From: Citrobacter sp. On2M
Lineage (GTDB): Bacteria > Pseudomonadota > Gammaproteobacteria > Enterobacterales > Enterobacteriaceae
NCBI RefSeq assembly: GCF_018035235.1
Contig: NZ_WPCV01000002.1
Coordinates: 62,001-126,000 of the forward strand
Direction: 5' to 3'
DNA length: 64,000 bases
This document shows positions 27,863-36,854 of the stretch, piece after piece. Under the pieces are notes generated by a model. It searched no databases. It was not told where the DNA came from and saw only the letters and a program-made list of their open reading frames with translations. Numbering within the stretch: the stretch's first letter is position 1; each line of letters opens with the position of its first letter. The position numbers and the translations under genes were made by a program.

Positions 27863-28126
27863 ATGTCAGAAAACTTGATGCTAAAAGGATATGTGACTGG
27901 CAGAATTATTGCTGAATCAATATGCAAGAAATGCAAAAAATATCTTCGTACCAACGATGGAGTAACTGCTGTCGAATATGCAATTGTTGTTGCAGGTGTG
28001 GCTGCAATTGTTATTGCCATTTTTGGCGCTGGTGGACCTGTAGAGGATGTACTGAAAACTACATTTACTAGCCTTAAAACGAAGGTTACAACTCTTATAG
28101 CTGGCAGTGGTGGCGGTACACCGTAA
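27863..28126 (+). CDS. flp: Flp type IVb major pilin, 87 aa
   Basis: Major subunit of the Tad pilus. The prepilin site is NDG-VTAVEYAIVVAG with cleavage after Gly33 and the conserved Glu5-Tyr6 of the mature pilin (E38-Y39), followed by the hydrophobic helix VAAIVIAIFGAGG. The leader of 33 residues is long and lysine-rich. AGGAGAAGG precedes the ATG. It is the first gene of a co-directional 14-kb operon. Mature pilin of 54 residues is normal for Flp. Confidence 0.93.
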   Translation: MSENLMLKGYVTGRIIAESICKKCKKYLRTNDGVTAVEYAIVVAGVAAIVIAIFGAGGPVEDVLKTTFTSLKTKVTTLIAGSGGGTP

Positions 28127-28188
28127 GTGAGCTGTTGAGTTGAATTAAGAGTAAAATCTAGAACGGTTAATTACATGGGATACTGAGG

Positions 28189-29070
28189 ATGAAACGGAAA
28201 TTTGTCATAATATATATATTGATGATTGTTGTTGGCGTAATTGGCTTATTTAGCTTTAGCAATGACTCAGTTAAGGAAGCTGGTTCCGAAGTTCCCATGA
28301 ACGAGCAAGCAGTATTAGTTGAAGTAAAAAAAGCAGTGGCAACTCATAATCTTGTCAAGGGTAAGATTATCGATAAAAATGATTATAAAATTGAAGTAAC
28401 AAAAGTCAGTAAAGCCGATGCTGAAAAATTTAAAAATGAAAATACAGAAAATTTGCTTGGATGGGCTGTAAAAGATGCCGTATCAGAAGGTAAGACATTA
28501 AGCATATCTTCTGGTGATCTAGCTCGTCCTGAAACACAAGAATTTTACGAGCTATTCACAATCCCTGGTAATATAATATATACTTTTTCCTTAGGGAAAT
28601 CAGATAGCTTTTTGCTTGATAATGTAAAGGCAGGAAGTGGAATTGATGTGTATTTGATATACGGCTTCGAGCAACGTGGTGACATTTCTCAGGAACAAAT
28701 TATGTCACCTCCATCATCAGTAATGAGGCGAGGTTTAAAACGAATTATTCAGAATAAAAAAGTGCTGGGTATCCATAGAGCAGATAAGCAGAAGAAAAAT
28801 GGAATAGAAAACGTTGCAGATGGAAGCCAGATCGTTGTTGAACTGAATGAACAAGATATAAAGCTTCTAAAGGCATTAGAATTAAATACGCATCTAATAC
28901 TCTTACCAGCAAGTGATAAGGAAATTACCAATGATAACATCAATATCGATGACTACCTGCCTGTTTATGAAGGGAGTCCGTTTGAAAATCAATACGCATT
29001 GCCAGAAGTTCCAATAGACGATATGCATAATAAAACAACAGGTAGTGGTGTGAACGAGTTAAGAGGCTAG
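28189..29070 (+). CDS. rcpC: Flp pilus assembly protein RcpC/CpaB, 293 aa
   Basis: Periplasmic protein with one N-terminal membrane anchor (FVIIYILMIVVGVIGLFSF) followed by an SAF-type domain (AVATHNLVKGKIIDKNDYKIEV, and EGKTLSISSGDL) and a C-terminal region with KALELNTHLILLPAS, all typical of CpaB/RcpC, which is thought to stabilise or gate the secretin. Follows flp after 62 bases and precedes the secretin gene as in other tad loci. The predicted C-terminal tail is acidic and unstructured. Confidence 0.88.
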   Translation: MKRKFVIIYILMIVVGVIGLFSFSNDSVKEAGSEVPMNEQAVLVEVKKAVATHNLVKGKIIDKNDYKIEVTKVSKADAEKFKNENTENLLGWAVKDAVSEGKTLSISSGDLARPETQEFYELFTIPGNIIYTFSLGKSDSFLLDNVKAGSGIDVYLIYGFEQRGDISQEQIMSPPSSVMRRGLKRIIQNKKVLGIHRADKQKKNGIENVADGSQIVVELNEQDIKLLKALELNTHLILLPASDKEITNDNINIDDYLPVYEGSPFENQYALPEVPIDDMHNKTTGSGVNELRG

Positions 29071-29139
29071 GAAAAAGCATATCACTCCAAAAAAATTTTA
29101 TGGTTATCTGACGTGTGTCCAGTTTAAAGGGAATAATAT

Positions 29140-30531
29140 ATGCGGACCAAATTGTTCTGTGTCGTCCTGATGATGGTAATTTCTGCAACAAGTTATGCTG
29201 AGCAGCTCTATTTGAAACCTGGGAGCTCGAAGCAAATCAATACAAGGGAAAATATAAAAACAGTTTTTATTTCATCCCCTGATATTGCCGATTATAAAGT
29301 GATCAGCAAAAAATCAGTAGTTCTCTACGGCAAAAAAAATGGCTTGGCCGAAATATCAGTCTATAACGGTTCTTCTAAAGTAATTTATAATGCAAATCTG
29401 AGTGTGGACCCATTCTTGCCTGATCTTTCAGCAAGAATTAAGCAGCAGTATCCGAAGAGCGATGTTTCGATAAAGAGATATAATGATAATAATGGAAAAT
29501 CATCTTATCTCCTTACCGGTATGGCAGAAAGTGAGGAAGTTAAGGACAGCATTTACCAGATGGTTGGTAGCCTTGTTGGTACTACCCCTACAGAAGTAAA
29601 AATTAAAGCTGATATGGAAATGGCGATAAACAGTGATGACATACCATTTGCCAGCTATAAAAGGTACGACAATATAATCAATAAAATTGAGTTGCCATCA
29701 TCAAATCAGGTAAATGTCAAATTAACAGTCGTCGAAGTAAGTAAAGAATTTACAGATAATTTAGGTATTGAATGGAGTAGTTTGACTTTAGATAGCATGC
29801 TTAAGGGTGACAGTTATACAGCAAATTCACCGGGAACATTTAATCTATTAGGATTCAAACATGGCTTTGACGCACGCAATATTAGCACTTTAATCAATGC
29901 CGTACAAAATGATAATATTGCAAGAGTGCTTGCACAGCCAAATTTAACAGTTCTATCAGGTGAGTCTGCTAACTTTCTTGTTGGAGGTGAAATTCCAATT
30001 TTAATGCAGGACAGAGATTCAACAACTGTAACTTATAAAGAGTATGGCATACGATTGAATATAGCTGCTAAAGTGGAACGGAAGAATAAGATAAAACTGT
30101 TTATTTCTAATGAGGTTAGTAGTGTCACTGGGACATACGGATATAATAATTACCAGATTCCGACATTAAAAACGCGAAAATCAAATTCCACAATAGAGTT
30201 AGCGGATGGTGATAGCTTTGCTATTGGGGGCCTGCTTAATGAAGCCGATAAAGAAGCATTGACACAGGTACCTTTTATTGGGGACATCCCTGTATTAGGC
30301 GCTTTAGGAAGAAGAACAAGTACTGAGCGTACCAAGACAGAGTTGGTTGTTTTTGCAACAGTGAATTTAGTAAAACCGGTTTCTTCATCTCAAAGGATTG
30401 AGATTCCATCTTTTCAGAGAACATCTTCATCAAAGTTATTTTTTAATGTTGGTGTTAACGATAAGGCCCGAGATAATAGGCTGGAGAATGAGGTTGTTAC
30501 TTTCCTGGATAAGGTTGGATTCACGAGATAG
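29140..30531 (+). CDS. rcpA: Tad secretin RcpA/CpaC, 463 aa
   Basis: Outer-membrane pore for the Flp pilus. A signal peptide ends at SYA-EQ near residue 20; then the pilus-secretin N-domain (LYLKPGSSKQINTRENIKTV, then LYGKKNGLAEISVYN) and the type II/III secretin domain (LAQPNLTVLSGESANFLVGG, then EIPI; AIGGLLNE; VPFIGDIPVLGALGRR). The length and motif order match RcpA/CpaC. No pilotin gene (tadD aside) and no rcpB is seen between it and tadZ. Confidence 0.93.
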   Translation: MRTKLFCVVLMMVISATSYAEQLYLKPGSSKQINTRENIKTVFISSPDIADYKVISKKSVVLYGKKNGLAEISVYNGSSKVIYNANLSVDPFLPDLSARIKQQYPKSDVSIKRYNDNNGKSSYLLTGMAESEEVKDSIYQMVGSLVGTTPTEVKIKADMEMAINSDDIPFASYKRYDNIINKIELPSSNQVNVKLTVVEVSKEFTDNLGIEWSSLTLDSMLKGDSYTANSPGTFNLLGFKHGFDARNISTLINAVQNDNIARVLAQPNLTVLSGESANFLVGGEIPILMQDRDSTTVTYKEYGIRLNIAAKVERKNKIKLFISNEVSSVTGTYGYNNYQIPTLKTRKSNSTIELADGDSFAIGGLLNEADKEALTQVPFIGDIPVLGALGRRTSTERTKTELVVFATVNLVKPVSSSQRIEIPSFQRTSSSKLFFNVGVNDKARDNRLENEVVTFLDKVGFTR

Positions 30532-30540
30532 AGAATACAA

Positions 30541-31683
30541 ATGAAATTGTTCCGTAGTGATAATGAAACTGAAAATAGCGATCTTGAAGCGAAGATTATT
30601 CGGGATAAGAATAAAGTTGTTGTAATTTCCACAAATTCATCAATTCAGAGTGAAATTTGTAGCATTTTGAAGATGCATAATATCGGAAAGGTTGTTTCCA
30701 AGAAACAATACATAAACGAATTTCGTGAAGATGAGACTACAAGAGATGCCGGCTGGTATATAGTTGACATTGAAAGTGAGAAAGATTTATCGATAATTAA
30801 CGACATCATCGTCATGGGAATACCAAATGACGTAATGTATGTTCTCATCGGTGATACCGATTCAATTACTTTCTCTTCAGAGTTATTGAAGTTTGGTGCA
30901 AGATACCTGTATAAAAATACACAACTAGGTTCTGTAGCTGATATCATTCTTAACTCAAAAGGAAAGTCAGTAGACAGAATTTCGTTAAACGTCAGTATAT
31001 TAGGTTGCAAAGGAGGGTGTGGTAATACCACTATCGCCAGTGGTTTATTTTCTTCGATAGATAAGTTTATTAGTGCACCTGTATTATATATACAAGGAGG
31101 TAGCGGAAGTCGAGACCTTGATTTAATATCGAGTGAAAATTTAGGGATCAGTATACAAGAGGCTAAAATACAGAAAACTAGTTCCACAAAGTCAGTGAAG
31201 ATAGACAGTGAAGTGGCTCGCTTTGATTATGACAATCCAGTGTATCAGCAATATAATATAAATATTTTTGACCATAATATCTCACGTGCTTCGCCTGAAG
31301 AACTTGAGATTGTCTTTAACAGGACTAATGTTTTTGTATTGATAGTTGGCAATAACTTCTCATCATTCAGAACAGCCAAGAAAATAGTAGATGAATATAA
31401 AAAATTTGAGTTGAGAACTAAGAGTAGACCCAAAAGAATTATAATATGTGTCAATGAATACACAGTTAGAACAAGTCGTGATAAATTTTCGAGAGAAGAT
31501 ATTGAAGATTTCCTGGAAAGGAAAGTTGATATGTATCTTCCCCATATTAATTCTGATAAAAGAGCTAAAGAATTTAATGAAGAATTAAATATCCTTAATT
31601 CACTGATTTTTGCGAAAGAAATAAAAGATAAAGAGTCAGGAAAAGGATTGTTTTCTTGGTTTAAAATTCTATCTAAAAGCTGA
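30541..31683 (+). CDS. tadZ: TadZ/CpaE-like ParA-family localisation protein, 380 aa
   Basis: N-terminal receiver-like domain (about residues 25-130, VVVISTNSSIQSEICSILK) and C-terminal ParA/MinD-like ATPase. TadZ places the Tad machine at a pole. The deviant Walker A reads CKGGCGNTT near residue 157: the first Lys is present, but the Lys normally before T/S is Asn, so ATP hydrolysis may be lost, as reported for some TadZ proteins. Starts 10 bases after rcpA. Confidence 0.85.
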   Translation: MKLFRSDNETENSDLEAKIIRDKNKVVVISTNSSIQSEICSILKMHNIGKVVSKKQYINEFREDETTRDAGWYIVDIESEKDLSIINDIIVMGIPNDVMYVLIGDTDSITFSSELLKFGARYLYKNTQLGSVADIILNSKGKSVDRISLNVSILGCKGGCGNTTIASGLFSSIDKFISAPVLYIQGGSGSRDLDLISSENLGISIQEAKIQKTSSTKSVKIDSEVARFDYDNPVYQQYNINIFDHNISRASPEELEIVFNRTNVFVLIVGNNFSSFRTAKKIVDEYKKFELRTKSRPKRIIICVNEYTVRTSRDKFSREDIEDFLERKVDMYLPHINSDKRAKEFNEELNILNSLIFAKEIKDKESGKGLFSWFKILSKS

Positions 31684-31696
31684 GCATGAGCATTAA

Positions 31697-32995
31697 ATGG
31701 ACTTCAACGAAACATACGATATTGATGTTTTAAGATTCTTCAGAGAAAGTATTTTTAGACGTCTGGATCTTGATAAGATCGATGCTGTTAAAAATGACAG
31801 AACTGAACTGGAAGAGGAAGTTAGTAATGTCCTGCAGCTGGTTTCGCTTGATAATGGTCAGTTTATATCAAATCAAGTCCAGCAAAATATAATCAAAATG
31901 GTTTGTGATGAGATCTCTGGTTATGGCCCATTAAATGATCTCATGGAAGATGATTCCATCAGTGATATTCTGATAAATGGACCCAACCAGGTCTATGTAG
32001 AAATTGGTGGAAGACTTGAAAAATCGAATAAATATTTTCTTGGCAATCAGCAGCTTACTGATATTGCCAGAAGGCTTGTATCAAAAGTTGGACGAAGAAT
32101 CGACGATTCACAACCCCTCGTTGATGCGCGCTTGCCCGATGGGAGCCGATTAAATGTAGTTATCGCTCCTGTGGCTTTGGACGGCACCAGTATGTCCATT
32201 CGTAAATTTGGCAAGGGAAAAAAAACCTTAGGTGATTTAATCAGCTTTGGTAGCATCGATGAGTTAATAGCTAATTTTCTTGTCATTGCAGCCAGTTGTA
32301 AAATTAATATCATTATTTCAGGTGGAACAGGCTCAGGTAAAACAACTCTTCTAAATGCGCTTTCACAATATATTAATGATTACGAACGGATTGTAACTTT
32401 GGAAGATGCGGCTGAATTAAAACTGATTAAACCGCATGTTGTAAGACTGGAAACTAGAATGGCTGGTTCCGAGAACCAAGGCGTGGTTTCAATGCGGTCA
32501 TTAGTAATCAACTCTTTGCGTATGCGACCTGACCGGGTCATAGTTGGTGAGTGCCGTGGTGAAGAAGCATTCGAAATGTTGCAGGCAATGAATACCGGGC
32601 ATGATGGCTCGATGTCGACGCTTCATGCCAATACGCCGAGAGATGCATTGTCCAGACTTGAGAGCATGGTAATGATGGCTAGTGCAACATTGCCTCTAAT
32701 GGCGATTAGAAGGAATATTGCATCAGCGATCCATCTAATAATTCAGGTATCAAGAATGCCAGATGGCTCACGTAAAGTAATGAATATTACAGAGGTAATG
32801 GGTATGGAAGGAGAGAATATTATTCTCCAGGATATTTTTACCTTTGAGCCTGCAGCAGAACGTGATGAACATGGTAAAATTCAAGGTGAATTTGTATTTC
32901 ATGGTCTTTTAAAACGTTCGGTTGTATATCGACAGAGTATAGTTTACGGATTAACTGATACACTGGTTGAATTATTTGGTGGGCGGATATTATGA
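31697..32995 (+). CDS. tadA: Tad secretion ATPase TadA/CpaF, 432 aa
   Basis: Hexameric type II/IV secretion ATPase that powers pilus extension and probably retraction. Walker A GGTGSGKTT near residue 209, Asp box and Walker B RVIVGECRGEE near 280, and the TGHDGSMSTLHANTPRDALSRLE His box follow the CpaF subfamily. N-terminal all-helical domain EISGYGPLNDLMEDDSISDI, then LINGPNQVYVE, is also CpaF-typical. TadB starts within its last codon. Confidence 0.95.
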   Translation: MDFNETYDIDVLRFFRESIFRRLDLDKIDAVKNDRTELEEEVSNVLQLVSLDNGQFISNQVQQNIIKMVCDEISGYGPLNDLMEDDSISDILINGPNQVYVEIGGRLEKSNKYFLGNQQLTDIARRLVSKVGRRIDDSQPLVDARLPDGSRLNVVIAPVALDGTSMSIRKFGKGKKTLGDLISFGSIDELIANFLVIAASCKINIIISGGTGSGKTTLLNALSQYINDYERIVTLEDAAELKLIKPHVVRLETRMAGSENQGVVSMRSLVINSLRMRPDRVIVGECRGEEAFEMLQAMNTGHDGSMSTLHANTPRDALSRLESMVMMASATLPLMAIRRNIASAIHLIIQVSRMPDGSRKVMNITEVMGMEGENIILQDIFTFEPAAERDEHGKIQGEFVFHGLLKRSVVYRQSIVYGLTDTLVELFGGRIL

Positions 32996-33900
32996 AATAT
33001 TTATTCCTAATGCTTATTATACTTGGTTTAATCAATATATTCGCATTTTATATCTATTTGAAAAAAGTTGAGAAAATAAAGACTGAAAAGTCACGCCGAA
33101 ATATATTCATAAACAAAAATAGTAAGAGCTTATACATTGTACTGATTGATAGGGTTTCATTTATATTTTCTGAATATAAACGAAGAGTCAGTTCTATTAT
33201 AAGAGGCGCTAAATTAAATATAGCAGTGCCATATTTATTAGCATTTTGCATTGGAATGTTTATAAATACAGAATATATTAAATTTAATAAGTTTGTAGTG
33301 GCGATTGTTTTAATTGTATTTCTCCTTGTTGTTTTTTATAAAAAAGGGCAAAAAAAGTTAAGAGTGGAATTTGAGGATGGGTTTTCGGAAGCGCTCACTA
33401 TCATAAATAGTTCGCTTAGTTCAGGTAATACCATATTGTATGGTATAGATAAATGTGGCCAAAAAATTTCTGGAATTGTGGGTGAGGAATTTAAGATGAT
33501 GTCACGACGTCTCAGTATTGGTGAAGAACCACAACAGATATTTCTTGATTCTTATGAACATTTGCCATACCGCGAATATTATTTCTTTATACTTGCTGTG
33601 CTACTTAATATTAATGGTGGGGGGCAAGTGAAAGAAGTTATGTCACGACTTAGTAAATTAATTACGGATAGCAAAGTTATGGAGAGAAAAAAATATGCCA
33701 TGACTGCGGAGGCTCGTATGTCAGTTAAAGTTCTGGCTTGTATACCTGTAGGTTTTACTTTCATTCTTAAAATATTAAGTCCGGAAAATTTCGAAATATT
33801 AATTAATCATCCAACAGGACAGCTGATTTTATATTATGCAATAGCAAGTGTTTTGTTCGGACTTTTCATTGTCTGGAATATGATGAATAAAGCAGTCTGA
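32992..33900 (+). CDS. tadB: Tad inner-membrane platform protein TadB, 302 aa
   Basis: Four hydrophobic segments (start, about residues 75-120, and two near the C-terminus) around a cytoplasmic T2SSF domain containing FEDGFSEALTIINSSLSSGNTI and INGGGQVKEVMSRLSKLI. Forms the inner-membrane platform with TadC, contacting TadA. The ATG overlaps the tadA stop. Length and layout are normal for TadB. Confidence 0.9.
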   Translation: MKYLFLMLIILGLINIFAFYIYLKKVEKIKTEKSRRNIFINKNSKSLYIVLIDRVSFIFSEYKRRVSSIIRGAKLNIAVPYLLAFCIGMFINTEYIKFNKFVVAIVLIVFLLVVFYKKGQKKLRVEFEDGFSEALTIINSSLSSGNTILYGIDKCGQKISGIVGEEFKMMSRRLSIGEEPQQIFLDSYEHLPYREYYFFILAVLLNINGGGQVKEVMSRLSKLITDSKVMERKKYAMTAEARMSVKVLACIPVGFTFILKILSPENFEILINHPTGQLILYYAIASVLFGLFIVWNMMNKAV

Positions 33901-33907
33901 GGTATCT

Positions 33908-34753
33908 ATGTATACAATGATTATGTGCGGCTTCGTTATTTTTGGGGTTATACTACTTATACATAGATTACGAAGTGATATTCGACGGAATATTATCAAG
34001 GAAAAATTATCTGGTGCTAAGGCCAAGAGTAAAACGAATCAAGAAAATCCTGAGCCGGTATTAATTAAGATTCAAAAACGTACCAGTAAAGCTATCACTG
34101 CAATTGATTTTTTTGAAGAACAGTCTTTTTTAAAAATTGCTCTTGTTGTTTTAATTAATACTATCGCTGTTTTAATTCACTATTTTGGCATATTTAATTT
34201 TTCTTTTAAGACAGGAGTCATTTTATGCACATTTTCAATATTTATGGTGATTCTAGTCCCTGCGCAGGTTAAAAAGAAAATATCTTCTCAAAAAACCAAA
34301 AAAATCAATATAGATCTGCCCTATGCTATTGATATTATGGCAATATGTGTAAGGTCAGGTATGACTATTGAAAGTTCATTCAATTACATAGCTAAGAATA
34401 TCAATAATATTAACCCTGATATCGCTATTTTATTTGAACGTACGGCCCTGAAAACAGAAGTCAACGGCATCTCGCAGGCTCTCGATCAACTGTATGAGGA
34501 GGTCCCAAGTACAGAGATTCGTATGTTTTGTTCTACCTTACAGCAAAGTGTTTCGTTTGGTTCATCGATCTATCCCGTACTTGTTGAACTGTCGAAGGAA
34601 ATAAGGGAGATGCAATTGATTGCTGTTGAAGAAAAGGTTGCAAGTTTATCAGCGAAAATGTCTGCACCAATGATTTTATTTATTATGTTTCCGATTCTTG
34701 CAATTGTGGCTGGCCCTGGGTTTATTAGGATGTTATCTATATGGTCAAATTAA
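33908..34753 (+). CDS. tadC: Tad inner-membrane platform protein TadC, 281 aa
   Basis: Second T2SSF-domain platform protein: DLPYAIDIMAICVRSGMTIE and EEVPSTEIRMFCSTLQQSVS, then hydrophobic helices at the C-terminus (MILFIMFPILAIVAGPGFI) as in TadC. Its 3' end overlaps the start of tadD by 13 bases, indicating coupling. Confidence 0.9.
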   Translation: MYTMIMCGFVIFGVILLIHRLRSDIRRNIIKEKLSGAKAKSKTNQENPEPVLIKIQKRTSKAITAIDFFEEQSFLKIALVVLINTIAVLIHYFGIFNFSFKTGVILCTFSIFMVILVPAQVKKKISSQKTKKINIDLPYAIDIMAICVRSGMTIESSFNYIAKNINNINPDIAILFERTALKTEVNGISQALDQLYEEVPSTEIRMFCSTLQQSVSFGSSIYPVLVELSKEIREMQLIAVEEKVASLSAKMSAPMILFIMFPILAIVAGPGFIRMLSIWSN

Positions 34754-35913
34754 TTATAAGTTTATGTTTTGTTTTTTTACTTGCGGCATGTAGTACAAAT
34801 CAGGGATTGAATAATGATGACAAGGAATATATTCTAACAAAAGTAAACAATTATCAGGGGCTAATTCAGTTTTATCGTGAACAATTAAGTAAAAAAGATA
34901 CTACCGAAGTAAGATTTAAACTTTGTGAAATTTATAATAAGGTTAATGATATACCTTCTTCACAAAGCTGCCTTCGTGAGTTGCTTAATAATTCGCCTAC
35001 TGATAAGTCCTACTTGTTAGCTGCTAAAAATTATCTAATTCTTGAGGATGATGATAGTGCATTAGTAATGGTAAAAAAGGCGCTTGAAAAAGAACCAAAT
35101 AATGGAGACGCTTATAATGTAAGAGGAGAAATTTTTGCCAGAAAAGGTGCATACGAAGAAGCAAAGAAGGATTTTGAAAAAGCCAGGTCATTATTTGTAG
35201 CAGAAGAGATTGTCAATAATAATCTAGCTATGCTTGCTATTTTAGAACAAGATTATTCATTGGCATATTCATATCTGATGCCTTTATATTCGCGAGGTTA
35301 TAATTCTCCAGAAATAGTACATAACTTAATTTTTGTACTAATTAAAAAGGGAGATTATGTTACAGCCGATTCTCTGATTCGCCAGAATTCCCTTGATGAT
35401 ACGACGGGAGCATTGGCTTCAAGACTTGCAGATATCAATCCAGTATTGAAATCTCACTCAGAACAAACACTTGTAAGAGATGAAAGACGAACAAGTAAAG
35501 ATACGGATACTAAACCAATGCCAATAAAAAAAGATAGTCAATTGGCAAGTTCAAAATTATCAGCTTATACAGAAAATGAAATTACTAATATACTAATTGG
35601 AGATCATGGTAAATTCGTTCGTTTTGTTTTTATAAGCCCGCAGCCAATTAAAGGTATAACTAATCAAGGGAAGAAAGATAATCATGTTTCATTAATAATT
35701 AATGATGTAAGAAATAATAAAGTAATTGATAGAGCTATTGGTGATATAAGAAAATTCACGAGGTCTATAAATGCTATTTCTGTGAAGGAAGTCGGTGGTT
35801 CACTAGATTTAAGCTTTGATACAACACGTCAAATTAAAAGAGTACGTGTATATAACTCTGCGTTATCTAAAATTTCTACTAATAAGTTAGTTTTTGATAT
35901 AATTTATAATTGA
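34741..35913 (+). CDS. tadD: TadD-like TPR lipoprotein, 390 aa
   Basis: Lipoprotein signal with lipobox LLAAC at Cys17. The central part holds tetratricopeptide repeats (AKNYLILEDDDSALVMVKKAL, then EKEPNNGDAYNVRGEIFARKG, AYEEAKKDFEKA). The C-terminal 150 residues are an additional beta-rich domain not usual in TadD. TadD-type lipoproteins act as pilotins for the secretin. Position after tadC is standard. Confidence 0.85.
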   Translation: MVKLIISLCFVFLLAACSTNQGLNNDDKEYILTKVNNYQGLIQFYREQLSKKDTTEVRFKLCEIYNKVNDIPSSQSCLRELLNNSPTDKSYLLAAKNYLILEDDDSALVMVKKALEKEPNNGDAYNVRGEIFARKGAYEEAKKDFEKARSLFVAEEIVNNNLAMLAILEQDYSLAYSYLMPLYSRGYNSPEIVHNLIFVLIKKGDYVTADSLIRQNSLDDTTGALASRLADINPVLKSHSEQTLVRDERRTSKDTDTKPMPIKKDSQLASSKLSAYTENEITNILIGDHGKFVRFVFISPQPIKGITNQGKKDNHVSLIINDVRNNKVIDRAIGDIRKFTRSINAISVKEVGGSLDLSFDTTRQIKRVRVYNSALSKISTNKLVFDIIYN

Positions 35914-35926
35914 AAGGAGTTACAAC

Positions 35927-36289
35927 ATGAGTAAGTTAACTGATTCTCTGGATTCTTTAATGACGCTTGATGGCGCTATTTGTGCTGCAGTCGTTGATAC
36001 ACGTAATGGCATGATTTTGGGTCATGTTGGTTCGGGAATTGACATTGAAATTGCTGCGGCAGGTAATACTGATGTAATCAAAGCCAAAATTAAGACAATT
36101 AAACTTCTCGGTATTAATGAAGTGATTGAGGATATTCTTATCACGCTTGAAAATCAGTATCATATTTTACGTCCATTACAGAAGGTTGATTCTGTATTTA
36201 TTTATCTGGTTCTTTCCCGGCGTGACAGTAACCTGGCTCTTGCTCGTCGAAGAGTTATGGATGTTGAGGGGACTGTCGAAAATATTTAA
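35927..36289 (+). CDS. Roadblock/LC7-family protein, 120 aa
   Basis: Single Roadblock/LC7 domain, as in MglB and CvnB: LDSLMTLDGAICAAVVDTRN, GMILGHVG, then VIEDILITLENQYHILRPL and VFIYLVLSRRDSNLALARRR. AGGAG precedes the ATG. In MglB-like proteins this fold acts on a Ras-like GTPase, and such a GTPase is the next gene. It is clearly paralogous to the N-terminal domain of the protein at 41263 (shared KTIKLL, YH.L.P, VFIYL, NLAL.RR). Not part of standard tad loci. Confidence 0.85.
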   Translation: MSKLTDSLDSLMTLDGAICAAVVDTRNGMILGHVGSGIDIEIAAAGNTDVIKAKIKTIKLLGINEVIEDILITLENQYHILRPLQKVDSVFIYLVLSRRDSNLALARRRVMDVEGTVENI

Positions 36290-36307
36290 CTGCTGGAAAT
36301 TTGGTTC

Positions 36308-36853
36308 ATGAAAAATGACTATAAAATCTTGTTCATCGGTCGTACGGGCGTGGGCAAGACAACCGCAATTAATGCAGTGAGCCAAAGTAAAGTCATTGCC
36401 ACTGATGTGGCAATGACAACAGGCTACAGCGAGCAAAAAAATACGACTACCGTTGGATTAGATTATGGGGAATTTACGGTTAAGCATTCCAATCAGAATT
36501 ATTTAATGCGTTTGTATGGTGTACCTGGACAAGAACGATTTGCCTATTCATGGGAAATTTTACAAAAAGGTTGTTCCGGAATTATTCTGCTTGCTGACGC
36601 TACTCATAAATCATTGGTTGACGATATCATTTATTATACAAACTCAATTAAGAAGAGTTCTGGTGTAACGCCAATGGTTATCGCAATTATGAAGCATGAT
36701 TTACTCAATACATTAGAGAAACAGCAACTACAAAGCCGCATTGACGAGACAGCCGGTGATTTTCCGATGTTTTGGATTGATGCCAGAGCTTCAGAAACGA
36801 TTGAGAATGTCCTAAATAAGTTGTTGCATATGATTACAGGTTCAGGAGCTTGA
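36308..36853 (+). CDS. MglA/CvnD-like Ras-type small GTPase, 181 aa
   Basis: P-loop GTPase: G1 GRTGVGKTT (residues 11-19), switch I region with NTTTVGLDYGEF, G3 YGVPGQERF (70-78) in which the Ras Asp is replaced as in MglA (VPGQ), then GCSGIILLADATH and a G4-like MKHD (128-131) in place of NKxD. No lipid-modification motif or membrane segment. Flanked on both sides by Roadblock proteins. In Myxococcus MglA-MglB sets pole identity for type IV pili; in Streptomyces conservons similar sets act in signalling. Here it most likely switches or places the Tad machine. Confidence 0.88.
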   Translation: MKNDYKILFIGRTGVGKTTAINAVSQSKVIATDVAMTTGYSEQKNTTTVGLDYGEFTVKHSNQNYLMRLYGVPGQERFAYSWEILQKGCSGIILLADATHKSLVDDIIYYTNSIKKSSGVTPMVIAIMKHDLLNTLEKQQLQSRIDETAGDFPMFWIDARASETIENVLNKLLHMITGSGA

Positions 36854-36854
36854 T

